DNA from: Lysobacter ciconiae
GTDB taxonomy: Bacteria; Pseudomonadota; Gammaproteobacteria; Xanthomonadales; Xanthomonadaceae
Length of the DNA stretch: 64,000 nucleotides
Assembly (NCBI RefSeq): GCF_015209725.1
Contig: NZ_CP063656.1
Coordinates: 1,037,001-1,101,000, forward strand
Reading direction: 5' to 3'
Within the stretch, counting starts at the first letter, position 1. Every line of letters starts with the position of its first letter. The translations under genes and the position numbers were made by a program. Shown here in pieces: positions 7,571 to 15,991 of this stretch. The notes beneath the pieces were generated by a model. The model did no database searches. It was not told the DNA's origin and saw nothing but the letters and a program-made list of their open reading frames with translations.

Positions 7571-8581
7571 ATGAGCGCAATCGAAACCCTCACCGCCCAG
7601 GCGCTGGAGCGCATCGCCGCCGCTGACGCCCCCGCCGCAGTGGAGTCGCTGCGAGTGGAGTTGCTGGGCAAGTCCGGCAGCATCACCGCCCAGCTCAAGC
7701 AGTTGGGAACACTACCCGCCGACCAGCGCAAGGCAGCCGGCGAGGCAATCAACCAGGCCCGCAACGCCGTCACCGAGGCGCTGCACGCACGTCGCGACAC
7801 GCTGCAGCAGGCGGCGCTGGACGCCCGGCTGGCGTCCGAGACCCTCGATGTCACTTTGCCCGGAATCAACGCCTCGCGCGGTGGACTGCACCCGGTCAGC
7901 CGCACGCTGGAACGGATCACCGATATCTTCGGGCGACTGGGTTTCGAACTCGCCGACGGGCCGGAGATCGAGGACGACTGGCACAACTTCGAGGCCCTGA
8001 ATTTTCCGCCGCATCATCCGGCGCGGGCGATGCACGACACTTTCTACATGCGTCCCGACGGCAGTGGCGTCGCCCGCCTGCTGCGCACGCACACCTCCGG
8101 CGTGCAGGTCCGCTACATGAAGGACCATTCCCCGCCGCTGCGGATGATCGCGGCCGGCAAGGTCTATCGCAGCGACAGCGACCAGACCCACACGCCGATG
8201 TTCCACCAGGTCGAAGGCCTGCTGGTGGACGAACACGCCAGTTTCGCCGACCTGAAGGGGACGCTTGCCGAGTTCGTGCGGGCGTTTTTCGAGCGCGACT
8301 TCCAGATGCGTTTCCGCCCCAGCTACTTTCCGTTTACCGAGCCGTCTGCCGAGGTCGACATTGCCTGGGAGCAGCCCGATGGGAGCATGCGCTGGCTGGA
8401 GGTTCTGGGCTGCGGCATGGTCCATCCCAACGTACTGCGCAACATCGGTGTCGACCCGGAGAAGTACACCGGTTTTGCGTTCGGCCTGGGCGTGGAGCGT
8501 TTTGCGATGCTCCGCTACGGCGTCGACGACCTGCGCAGCTTCTTCGAAAACGACGTGCGTTTCCTGAAACAGTTCGCGTAA
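7571..8581 (+). CDS. pheS: Phenylalanyl-tRNA synthetase alpha subunit
   Basis: Catalytic subunit of the alpha2-beta2 enzyme that charges tRNA-Phe. The 336-residue product has an N-terminal coiled-coil region (to about residue 85), then the class II core with RPSYFPFTEPSAEVDI (motif 2 region) and GFAFGLGVERFAML (motif 3). The ATG at 7571 begins MSAIETL as in relatives. An in-frame ATG at 7550 lies inside the upstream terminator stem and would add MFFSGTG, which I consider unlikely. The gene lies 16 bases before pheT. Confidence 0.97.
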   Translation: MSAIETLTAQALERIAAADAPAAVESLRVELLGKSGSITAQLKQLGTLPADQRKAAGEAINQARNAVTEALHARRDTLQQAALDARLASETLDVTLPGINASRGGLHPVSRTLERITDIFGRLGFELADGPEIEDDWHNFEALNFPPHHPARAMHDTFYMRPDGSGVARLLRTHTSGVQVRYMKDHSPPLRMIAAGKVYRSDSDQTHTPMFHQVEGLLVDEHASFADLKGTLAEFVRAFFERDFQMRFRPSYFPFTEPSAEVDIAWEQPDGSMRWLEVLGCGMVHPNVLRNIGVDPEKYTGFAFGLGVERFAMLRYGVDDLRSFFENDVRFLKQFA

Positions 8582-8597
8582 GCCAGGGATCGATTGA

Positions 8598-10991
8598 ATG
8601 AAGTTTTCCGAAAACTGGCTGCGCCAGCACGTATCCACCACTGCCAGCCACGACGAGCTGGTCGACACCCTCACCGCGATCGGCCTGGAGGTGGAGGAGG
8701 TCACCCGCATCGGCGACGGCCTCGACAACGTCGTTGTGTCGCGGATCGTATCGGCGGCCAAGCACCCGGAGGCCGACCGCCTGCAGGTGTGTCAGGTCGA
8801 TGCCGGCGGCGATGATCTGGTGCAGATCGTCTGCGGTGCGCCCAATGCCCGCGCCGGCCTGATGGCGCCGCTGGCGAAAGTCGGGGCGGTTCTGCCCGGC
8901 GGCATGAAAATCGAGGCCGCCCAACTGCGCGGCGCCGAGTCCTTCGGCATGCTGTGTTCGGCGAAGGAGCTCGGCACCGATAGCGATGCGTCGGGGCTTC
9001 TGGAACTCCCGGCCGATGCCGCTCCCGGCACGCCGGTAGGCGATCTGCTGGGCCTTCCCGATTCGGCCATCGAGATCAAGCTGACCCCCAACCGCGCCGA
9101 CTGCTACGGCGTGCGCGGTATCGCCTTCGACGTGGCGGCGGCCGCCGATGCTGCGGTATCCGGTTTCATCGTGGAACCGGTGGAGGCGCGCATTGAGGAC
9201 GCGCTGTCGATCCACCTTGATGCCGGCGCCGACGCACCGCGCTACTGCGGTCGCGTACTGCGTGATGTGGACGCGACTGCACGCACCCCGCTGTGGATGG
9301 CCGAGCGCCTGCGGCGCAGCGGCGTGCGCCCGGTATCGCTGCTGGTCGATGTGACCCAGTACGTGATGCTGGAGCTCGGCCAGCCGATGCATGCCTTCGA
9401 TCGGGATCTGCTCAGCGGCGGCACGGTGGGCGTCCGCCGCGCCCGCGCCGGCGAGCGGCTCAAGCTTCTGGATGGCCGCGACGCCGCGCTCGACCCGCAG
9501 TTCCTGCTGGTTACCGATGCCGACGCGCCGATCGCGCTGGCTGGGATCATGGGCGGTTTTGACGCTCGCGTGACCGAGGCGACCCGCAGCGTGTTCCTGG
9601 AGGCCGCACACTTTGCGCCCGCCGCCATCATCGGCCGCAGCCGCAAGCTCGGCTTGCACACGGACGCGAGCCACCGCTTCGAGCGCGGCGTGGATCCCGA
9701 ACTTCCACGCATCGCCATCGAGTACGCCACCGCGCTGATCCTCGATGCCGCCGGCGGTAGCGCGGGCCCGGTGGTCGAGGCGGCGCTGCATGAGCATCTG
9801 CCGCAACCGCAGCCGATCGTGTTGCGCCGTGCGCGGCTGGCGCGGGTACTTGGCATCGAGGTACCCGGTGCGCGGGTCGAGCGCATCCTCCGCGCGCTCG
9901 GCATGCAGGTGGAAGCGCTGGAAGAGGGCTGGCAGATCATCGCTCCCAGCCGCCGCTTCGACATCGCGATCGAGGAGGACCTGATCGAGGAGGTCGCCCG
10001 CATCCACGGCTACGACAATATTCCGACCACGCTGCCCAGCGGAGCGTCGCGGCTGGCCGCGCCCTCCGAGACCCTGGTGGATGCGGCGGACATCCGCCGC
10101 CATATGGCGGCGCGTGACTATCTGGAGGCGATCAACTACGCCTTTGTCGATGGCGACCTGCTCGACTCTTGGTCCGCTTCCGAACGCGCAGTGGTGATCG
10201 CCAATCCGCTCAGCGTCGAGCTGGGCGCGATGCGCACGATGCTGCTGCCGGGCCTGGTATCGGCACTGGGACGGAATGCCGCGCGGCAGCAATCCCGGGT
10301 CCGCCTGTTCGAGACCGGCAACGTCTTCACGGCGGCCGACGGTGTGGCGCCGCTGCACACGCAGCGCGTCGCAGCGGTGGCCTGCGGCGATGCGCTGGCC
10401 GAGCAGTGGGCCCAGCCGTCGCGCGAGGTCGGCTTCCACGACCTGCAGGGCGACCTGGAAAGCCTCGCAGCCTTGTCCGGGGCGAGCCTGGCGTACGAAA
10501 CCGCGGTAGCCCCCTGGGCGCATCCCGGTCGCTGCGCCCGTGTCTTCCGCCGGAATTCGGCGGGGGAGCGGCAGCCACTGGGCTGGATTGCCCAGTTGCA
10601 TCCGCGCCTGTTGCAGGCACTGGAGATCGATGTCGACGTCATCGGCTTCGAGCTGGACCTGGAACCGCTGCAGGCTCGACCGGTGCCCAAGGCGAGCGGA
10701 CGGTCGCGCTATCCGTCGGTACGGCGCGATCTGGCCTTCGTTTTGCCCGAAGGCGTGCCCTGGGGCGACGTCGCGCGGACCATTCGCGCAGCCGCCGGGC
10801 CGGTCCTGCGCGACCTGGTCCTGTTTGATCGTTACCAGGGGAAAGGCGTGGAATCGGGATGCAAGAGTCTTGCTATGGGCTTGATTTTGCAGGAAGAATC
10901 GCGCACGCTCGTCGAGACTGACGTCGATCGCGTCGTGGCTTCCGTCACGTCCGCAATGCTTTCCGATCACGCAGCAAGGATTCGCGACTGA
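8598..10991 (+). CDS. pheT: Phenylalanyl-tRNA synthetase beta subunit
   Basis: Editing and tRNA-binding subunit of PheRS, 797 residues, normal for the family. It starts MKFSENWLRQHV and has the EMAP-like tRNA-binding domain (about residues 40-150, with KHPEADRLQVCQVD), the B5 and editing domains in the middle, the class II-like pseudo-catalytic domain, and the C-terminal anticodon-binding FDX-ACB domain beginning SRYPSVRRDLAF. It follows pheS closely and precedes ihfA by 65 bases. Confidence 0.98.
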   Translation: MKFSENWLRQHVSTTASHDELVDTLTAIGLEVEEVTRIGDGLDNVVVSRIVSAAKHPEADRLQVCQVDAGGDDLVQIVCGAPNARAGLMAPLAKVGAVLPGGMKIEAAQLRGAESFGMLCSAKELGTDSDASGLLELPADAAPGTPVGDLLGLPDSAIEIKLTPNRADCYGVRGIAFDVAAAADAAVSGFIVEPVEARIEDALSIHLDAGADAPRYCGRVLRDVDATARTPLWMAERLRRSGVRPVSLLVDVTQYVMLELGQPMHAFDRDLLSGGTVGVRRARAGERLKLLDGRDAALDPQFLLVTDADAPIALAGIMGGFDARVTEATRSVFLEAAHFAPAAIIGRSRKLGLHTDASHRFERGVDPELPRIAIEYATALILDAAGGSAGPVVEAALHEHLPQPQPIVLRRARLARVLGIEVPGARVERILRALGMQVEALEEGWQIIAPSRRFDIAIEEDLIEEVARIHGYDNIPTTLPSGASRLAAPSETLVDAADIRRHMAARDYLEAINYAFVDGDLLDSWSASERAVVIANPLSVELGAMRTMLLPGLVSALGRNAARQQSRVRLFETGNVFTAADGVAPLHTQRVAAVACGDALAEQWAQPSREVGFHDLQGDLESLAALSGASLAYETAVAPWAHPGRCARVFRRNSAGERQPLGWIAQLHPRLLQALEIDVDVIGFELDLEPLQARPVPKASGRSRYPSVRRDLAFVLPEGVPWGDVARTIRAAAGPVLRDLVLFDRYQGKGVESGCKSLAMGLILQEESRTLVETDVDRVVASVTSAMLSDHAARIRD

Positions 10992-11056
10992 GGCCGGTTT
11001 TTTCGGCGCCCGGCGCACGGTTGTCAGTCACACAGCAGCAGGGGATGGAACGGATA

Positions 11057-11359
11057 ATGGCGTTGACCAAGGCTGAAATGGCCGAGCGGCTGTTCGACGA
11101 GGTCGGGCTCAACAAGCGTGAAGCGAAGGAGTTCGTCGACGCCTTTTTTGACTCCCTGCGCCTGGCCCTGCAGGGCGGACGCCAGGTCAAGCTTTCCGGC
11201 TTTGGCAACTTCGATTTGCGGCGCAAGAAGGAGCGCCCGGGTCGCAACCCGAAGACCGGCGAGGAGATCCCGATCTCGGCCCGGACCGTGGTGACCTTCC
11301 GCCCGGGGCAGAAATTGAAGGAACGCGTAGAGGCCTACGCCGGAACTGAAAATGCTTGA
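11057..11359 (+). CDS. ihfA: Integration host factor subunit alpha
   Basis: A 100-residue DNA-bending protein, one half of the IHF heterodimer. The sequence MALTKAEMAERLFDEVGLNKREAKEF, the KLSGFGNF core and the DNA-intercalating arm with RPGRNPKTGEEIPI are diagnostic. The ATG at 11057 matches the family N-terminus; an upstream in-frame ATG at 11021 would add 12 unrelated residues. The end overlaps the start of the MerR-type gene by 8 bases, implying translational coupling. Confidence 0.97.
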   Translation: MALTKAEMAERLFDEVGLNKREAKEFVDAFFDSLRLALQGGRQVKLSGFGNFDLRRKKERPGRNPKTGEEIPISARTVVTFRPGQKLKERVEAYAGTENA

Positions 11360-11708
11360 TCCAGGCAGCAACCGCGAGCTCCCGCCGATCCCGGCCAAAC
11401 GCTACTTCACCATTGGCGAGGTCAGCGAGCTGTGCGACGTGAAGCCGCACGTACTGCGATATTGGGAGACCGAGTTTCCCTCCCTGAAGCCGGTCAAGCG
11501 TCGCGGCAACCGGCGCTACTACCAGCGCCACGAAGTGCTGATGATCCGGCAGATCCGCGGCCTGCTGTACGAGCAGGGCTACACCATCGGCGGCGCACGG
11601 CTACGTCTTGAAGGCGAGGAGGCCAAGGACGAGTCCGCGCTCAGCACACAGATCATCCGCCAGGTCCGCATGGAGCTGGAGGAAGTGCTGCAGATGCTGC
11701 GGCGCTGA
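11352..11708 (+). CDS. MerR-family transcriptional regulator linked to ihfA
   Basis: A 118-residue MerR-type DNA-binding protein. The helix-turn-helix and wing occupy about residues 18-87 (YFTIGEVSELCDVKPHVLRYWE ending in GYTIGGAR), followed by a short coiled-coil helix, without a metal-binding C-terminus. This regulator is conserved directly after ihfA in many gammaproteobacteria, but its targets are not known to me. The start overlaps the ihfA end by 8 bases. Confidence 0.9.
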   Translation: MLDPGSNRELPPIPAKRYFTIGEVSELCDVKPHVLRYWETEFPSLKPVKRRGNRRYYQRHEVLMIRQIRGLLYEQGYTIGGARLRLEGEEAKDESALSTQIIRQVRMELEEVLQMLRR

Positions 11709-11759
11709 CATCGTGTTCAGCGGATGCCCTGCAGGGGTCGCGATTTACTGATTTTCAGC

Positions 11760-11765
11760 TATACT
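11760..11765 (+). promoter_or_regulatory. Putative -10 element of the tRNA-Pro gene
   Basis: TATACT lies 37 bases before the mature tRNA 5' end, in an AT-richer patch (GATTTACTGATTTTCAGC). The -35 region is poor. Confidence 0.4.
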
Positions 11766-11800
11766 CTTGCGTCGCCGGAACAGCGGCGCACGGCAACATC

Positions 11801-11879
<79 letters not shown>

Positions 11880-11897
11880 ATTTCAGCAATTGCCAGA

Positions 11898-11926
11898 ATG
11901 CCTGCGGAGATCCCGCGGGCATTTTT
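11898..11926 (+). terminator. Terminator after tRNA-Pro
   Basis: A 10-bp stem with one wobble pair (ATGCCTGCGG at 11898-11907 with CCGCGGGCAT at 11913-11922) is followed by TTTTTCTTG. Confidence 0.75.
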
Positions 11927-11930
11927 CTTG

Positions 11931-11976
11931 CGCGATCAGACGGTCTGGTTTCCCGCGATCAGACGGTCTGGTTTCC
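11931..11976 (+). repeat. Exact 23-bp tandem duplication
   Basis: Two identical, directly abutting 23-base units (11931-11953 and 11954-11976) lie between the tRNA-Pro terminator and the dxs stop codon. Each contains the inverted repeat CAGAC-G-GTCTG. Confidence 0.9.
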
Positions 11977-11984
11977 GGAGACGG

Positions 11985-13904
11985 TCAGTTCACCGCGCTA
12001 CGCGGTGGCGCGCTGTCGAGGTCGTGCCAGCGCTGGACAATCGCGCTGCGGATGCCGGCGACATCCAGGCCTGCCTCGGCCAGCAGTTCCTCGCGGCTGC
12101 CGTGGGCCTGGAAGGCATCGGGCAGGCCGAGGTGAAGGATGGATACGTCGACGCCCTCGGCCGCCAGCAGTTCGGCCACGCCGCTGCCGGCACCGCCGGC
12201 GACGACGTTGTCCTCCATGGTGACCAGTCCGTGATGCTCGGCGGCCAGCTGGAGGATGAGCGTCCGGTCCAGCGGTTTGACGAAGCGCATGTTGACCACG
12301 GTCAGCCCCAACGCCTGGCCGACCTCCTCGGCAGCCGGCACCAACGCGCCGAAGGCGAGCAGGGCGACGCGCGATCCACGCCTGCGCAGCTGCGCCTTGC
12401 CGATCTGCAACACGTCCAGTGCCGGTTGCACCGCGACCCCGGTGCCGCTCCCGCGCGGGTAGCGCACGGCCGCAGGGCCCTCGTAGCGGTAGCCGGTGGA
12501 CAGCATCTGGCGGCACTCGTTCTCGTCGGCCGGGGTCATTACCACCATGCCGGGCACGCACCGCAGGTAGCTCAGGTCCAGGTTGCCCGCATGGGTGGCC
12601 CCGTCGGGACCGACCACGCCGGCGCGGTCGATGGCGAAGAGGACGTCCAGTTCCTGCAGCGCGACGTCATGGATGAGCTGGTCGTAGCCGCGCTGGAGGA
12701 AGGTCGAGTAGATCGCGACCACCGGCTTGGCGCCCTCGCAGGCCATTCCGGCCGCCAGCGTGACGGCATGCTGCTCGGCGATGGCGACATCGAAATAGCG
12801 CTGCGGATACTCCTTGCTGAAGCGCACCAGCCCGGAGCCTTCGCGCATCGCCGGGGTAATCCCCATCAACTTCTCATCGGCGGCGGCCATGTCGCAGATC
12901 CAGTCGCCGAACACGTCGGTGTAGGTCGGTTTCCTGGCGCCTGCCTTGCTGATCATGCCGAGCTCCGGGTCGAACGGCCCGACCGCGTGGTAGCCGATCT
13001 GGTCGCCTTCGGCGCGCTCGTAGCCCTTGCCCTTGGTGGTGATGATGTGGAGCAGCTGCGGGCCCTTCATGCCCTGCAGGGTCTTGAGCGTGCCGACCAG
13101 CGCTTCCATGTCGTGCCCGTCGATCGGGCCTGTGTAGTGGAAGCCCAACTCTTCGAACATCGTTGAAGGGACGAACATGCCCTTCCATTGTTCTTCCCAG
13201 CGTTTGACGAACTTCGCTGCCGGCCGGTGTTTGTCGCCCAGCAGGCGCTTGCCCCCCTCACGCAAGGCGTTGAGCGTGCGGCTGCCGGTCAGGCGCCCCA
13301 GCATCCGGGTCACCCCGCCGACGTTTTCCGAGATCGACATCTGGTTGTCGTTGAGGATGACCAGCAGGTTGGGCTCGATGCCGTCGCGCTCATCGCCCAT
13401 GCCGCCGCCGTGCGCCAGCGCTTCGAACGCCATGCCACCGGTGATCGCGCCATCACCGATCACGGCGATCACCTTGCGCTCGTCGCCTGCACGCTGCAGC
13501 GCAATCGCCATTCCCAGGGCGGCCGAGATGCTGGTCGAGCTGTGACCGACGCCAAAGGTGTCGTACTCCGACTCCCCGCGCTTGGGGAACGGCGATACGC
13601 CGGCCTTCTGCTTGACCGTGTGGATCAGGTCGCGCCGACCGGTGAGGATCTTGTGCGGGTAGGTCTGGTGGCCGACGTCCCACACCAGGCGGTCGGTGGG
13701 CGTGTCGTAGAGCCAGTGCAAGGCGACCGTCAGCTCGATCACGCCCAGCCCGGCGCCGAAGTGGCCACCGGATTGCGCAACCTGCTCGATCAGGTAGCCG
13801 CGCAGCTCGTCGGCGATGACCGGCAGGTCCTCGACCGGGAACTGGCGCAGGTCGGCGGGCACCTGGATGCGCGAGAGACGAGGGTAGCGTTGCGGATCAA
13901 TCAT
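11985..13904 (-). CDS. dxs: 1-deoxy-D-xylulose-5-phosphate synthase
   Basis: Thiamine-diphosphate enzyme that condenses pyruvate with glyceraldehyde 3-phosphate, the first step of the MEP isoprenoid pathway. The 639-residue protein has VWDVGHQTYPHKILTGRR, the ThDP-binding GDGAITGGMAFEAL region, a central transketolase-like domain with EQHAVTLAAGMA, and a C-terminal domain. I choose the ATG at 13904; a TTG directly before it is possible. The pathway partner ispG is also in this window at 55.6 kb. Confidence 0.97.
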   Translation of the reverse strand: MIDPQRYPRLSRIQVPADLRQFPVEDLPVIADELRGYLIEQVAQSGGHFGAGLGVIELTVALHWLYDTPTDRLVWDVGHQTYPHKILTGRRDLIHTVKQKAGVSPFPKRGESEYDTFGVGHSSTSISAALGMAIALQRAGDERKVIAVIGDGAITGGMAFEALAHGGGMGDERDGIEPNLLVILNDNQMSISENVGGVTRMLGRLTGSRTLNALREGGKRLLGDKHRPAAKFVKRWEEQWKGMFVPSTMFEELGFHYTGPIDGHDMEALVGTLKTLQGMKGPQLLHIITTKGKGYERAEGDQIGYHAVGPFDPELGMISKAGARKPTYTDVFGDWICDMAAADEKLMGITPAMREGSGLVRFSKEYPQRYFDVAIAEQHAVTLAAGMACEGAKPVVAIYSTFLQRGYDQLIHDVALQELDVLFAIDRAGVVGPDGATHAGNLDLSYLRCVPGMVVMTPADENECRQMLSTGYRYEGPAAVRYPRGSGTGVAVQPALDVLQIGKAQLRRRGSRVALLAFGALVPAAEEVGQALGLTVVNMRFVKPLDRTLILQLAAEHHGLVTMEDNVVAGGAGSGVAELLAAEGVDVSILHLGLPDAFQAHGSREELLAEAGLDVAGIRSAIVQRWHDLDSAPPRSAVN

Positions 13905-13990
13905 CAATACGGCGTCGGACGGTGGTGCCCCATTGTCCCGCCCGGGTCGCGGCGGGGCAAGGCGGGCCCGGATCGTGCGACCGCCGGAGT

Positions 13991-15133
13991 TCAGCGGCTG
14001 CGGAAGCGCCCGAACAGCCCAGTCGGCTTGCGCAGCTCGGGCTCCGGCTCGGGCAGTCGCTCGACCTCGGCAAAGCCTGTGGCCAGGTTGGCGTTGACGA
14101 AGTCGGTGACGTCGGCCAGCGGTACGCCGCTGGCCTCGGCGATCTCACCCAGCGTCGCCGCGCCCTTCATCATTACCGTGGCGATGCGGAAGTGGCGCGG
14201 GTACTCGCGCTCGGTCTGCGGCCACTTGAGCATCACGAAACGTGCCTGCGGATCGATCCCCGGGAGCAGTTGCCCGCTGCCGGCCAGGAGCCCGTCAAAC
14301 CAGAGCAGGCGCGACAGAGGCTGTGGCGCGCCCGATGCCGCGGCCTGGCGCGACCAATCGGCGACCTCGGTGAAATCCGCGGCGACGGCTTCGCTGGTGA
14401 CGTGCGGGACAAGCGGTCTGAGGGTCGCCGGTCCGAAGTATTCGCGCCGGTCCAGATCCAGCAGCAGGGTGACTCCCTCGCGCTGGAAACCCACCCGCCC
14501 GTTGATGCGGCCCGACGCGAGCCACTCGGTCAGGGTGCGCGGCTCCGCGGGTGCCGGCGGCGGAACGCTCGGGGGAACGTGCGGTGTCAGGGTCGGAGCC
14601 GCCGGCACGATGACTCCGGATGCCGCGCTGGCGGGCTCAACCGGGTCGAGCGGCTCCTCGGTCGGGACCGGAACCGCGTCCAGGCCAGTGGGCGGGCTCG
14701 CCTCCTCGTCGGCGTGGACCGGATGTTCCTCGGGCAGTTGGTCCTGCGGCTGCGGGGCGGCGGAGAAACCACTGGGCACAGACTCGGAAATGACGGGCGG
14801 TTCGCTGACCGGCGCAATTCCGGGCGCGAGCTCCGTCAGCAGGCGCTGGACCGAGCCGGTATCGAAGGGCTGCGCCAGGCGGAAGTCGGCCTGCGTGCGC
14901 GGGGCCGAGGTCAGTCCGATCACCGTCTTGCCCGCCGCATGCAGGCGCAACCAGCTCATCGGCCCGTACATGCTGTCCATGTCCACGATCACGTGCTCGG
15001 CGGCGTCACCGGGCAACAGCGACCAGGCATTGAGGAGCTGGGAGTTGGCAGCCGCGAAGGCGACCTTGAGGGACGCTTCAGTGGCCGGATCCATACCGGT
15101 CAGGCCGAGGGTGAGGGCCATTGTCGAGTCCAT
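13991..15133 (-). CDS. Conserved protein of unknown function with a proline-rich linker
   Basis: A 380-residue soluble protein I cannot assign. The N-terminal 120 residues look like a compact alpha/beta domain that may bind a signal or act like a receiver-type fold (segments VIVDMDSMYGPMSW and KTVIGLTS). A long Pro/Glu/Ala-rich linker spans about residues 125-200. A C-terminal domain with TLTEWLASGRINGRVGF and a winged-helix-like region (GAATLGEIAEASGVPLADV) follows. It is downstream of the HNH nuclease gene on the same strand, 66 bases away. An alternative ATG at 15121 is possible. Confidence 0.7.
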   Translation of the reverse strand: MDSTMALTLGLTGMDPATEASLKVAFAAANSQLLNAWSLLPGDAAEHVIVDMDSMYGPMSWLRLHAAGKTVIGLTSAPRTQADFRLAQPFDTGSVQRLLTELAPGIAPVSEPPVISESVPSGFSAAPQPQDQLPEEHPVHADEEASPPTGLDAVPVPTEEPLDPVEPASAASGVIVPAAPTLTPHVPPSVPPPAPAEPRTLTEWLASGRINGRVGFQREGVTLLLDLDRREYFGPATLRPLVPHVTSEAVAADFTEVADWSRQAAASGAPQPLSRLLWFDGLLAGSGQLLPGIDPQARFVMLKWPQTEREYPRHFRIATVMMKGAATLGEIAEASGVPLADVTDFVNANLATGFAEVERLPEPEPELRKPTGLFGRFRSR

Positions 15134-15199
15134 GTCTTAACAATCACCCAGTGTCGCGGAGCGTGCCGCGGGCGTCAATCAAGCCCATCACGGCTGACG

Positions 15200-15913
15200 T
15201 CAGCGGACGGCGGCCAGTGCGGACGTCCGCAGCACGAGGCCGTCGCGCGCGTGCTTTTTCGGCAGTTGGCTCTTCAGGAACGCCATCTGGTCGGCGAGGA
15301 TGTTGCGGTTCGACAGGATCAGGTGCTCCACCCAGCTCGGCCGGTAGGGAACGGCGAGCAGCGGCATGTTGGCCTGCTGCGGGCTGCGGTTGCCCTTGCG
15401 CGAGTTGCAGTGGAAGCAGGCGGCGACGACGTTTTCCCAGACGTCGCGGCCGCCGCGGGACACCGGCTTCACGTGGTCGCGGGTCAGCTGGGGACGGTTG
15501 AATTGGCCGCCGCAGTACAGACAAAGATGCGCATCGCGGGCAAACAGCGCGGCATTGGTCAGCGTGGGCGTCGGGTTGACCGCACGTGCGCTGGCGTGAC
15601 CGCGCGCCGCAACGATGGGATGCAGTCGCAGCACGCTGGGTTCGCCGCTGCGGCGGTTGTGCCCGCCGTGGACGGTCAGGCAGGGGTCGCCCAGCGTCCA
15701 GGCAACCGCGTCACGCGCATACAGGCACGCGGCGTGCTGCCAGTTCATCCAGTCCAGTACCCGCCCATGCGCGTCAAGAGACAGCAGGCGGACGGAGTCG
15801 AGGTGCTCGAGGGCGTGCCCGGTGGACACAGGCGTGTCCGGTTCCCACCCGCCGCCGGACGTGGCGGGGGGCAGGGTCCGGGCCACGAAGCGCGTCGCAG
15901 TGTCGGTTTCCAT
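15200..15913 (-). CDS. HNH endonuclease family protein
   Basis: A 237-residue protein whose C-terminal half is a clear HNH nuclease: CLYC at residues 131-134, the catalytic DH at 146-147 in the context RDHVKPVSRGG, N161, and a second metal-binding pair C166/C169 followed by NSRKGN. The N-terminal half (strands around VRLLSLDAHGRVLDWMNW) is typical of a group of chromosomal HNH proteins common in proteobacteria. No restriction methylase or phage gene is adjacent, so a role in restriction is not supported. It probably acts on nucleic acid in an unknown process. Confidence 0.88.
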   Translation of the reverse strand: METDTATRFVARTLPPATSGGGWEPDTPVSTGHALEHLDSVRLLSLDAHGRVLDWMNWQHAACLYARDAVAWTLGDPCLTVHGGHNRRSGEPSVLRLHPIVAARGHASARAVNPTPTLTNAALFARDAHLCLYCGGQFNRPQLTRDHVKPVSRGGRDVWENVVAACFHCNSRKGNRSPQQANMPLLAVPYRPSWVEHLILSNRNILADQMAFLKSQLPKKHARDGLVLRTSALAAVR

Positions 15914-15991
15914 GAGAAATCGAGCATATACCCGATCCGGCCCGGTTTGTCCGCAAGGTTTTTCGCCGTCACCGTGCGGGATTTCGTTGAT

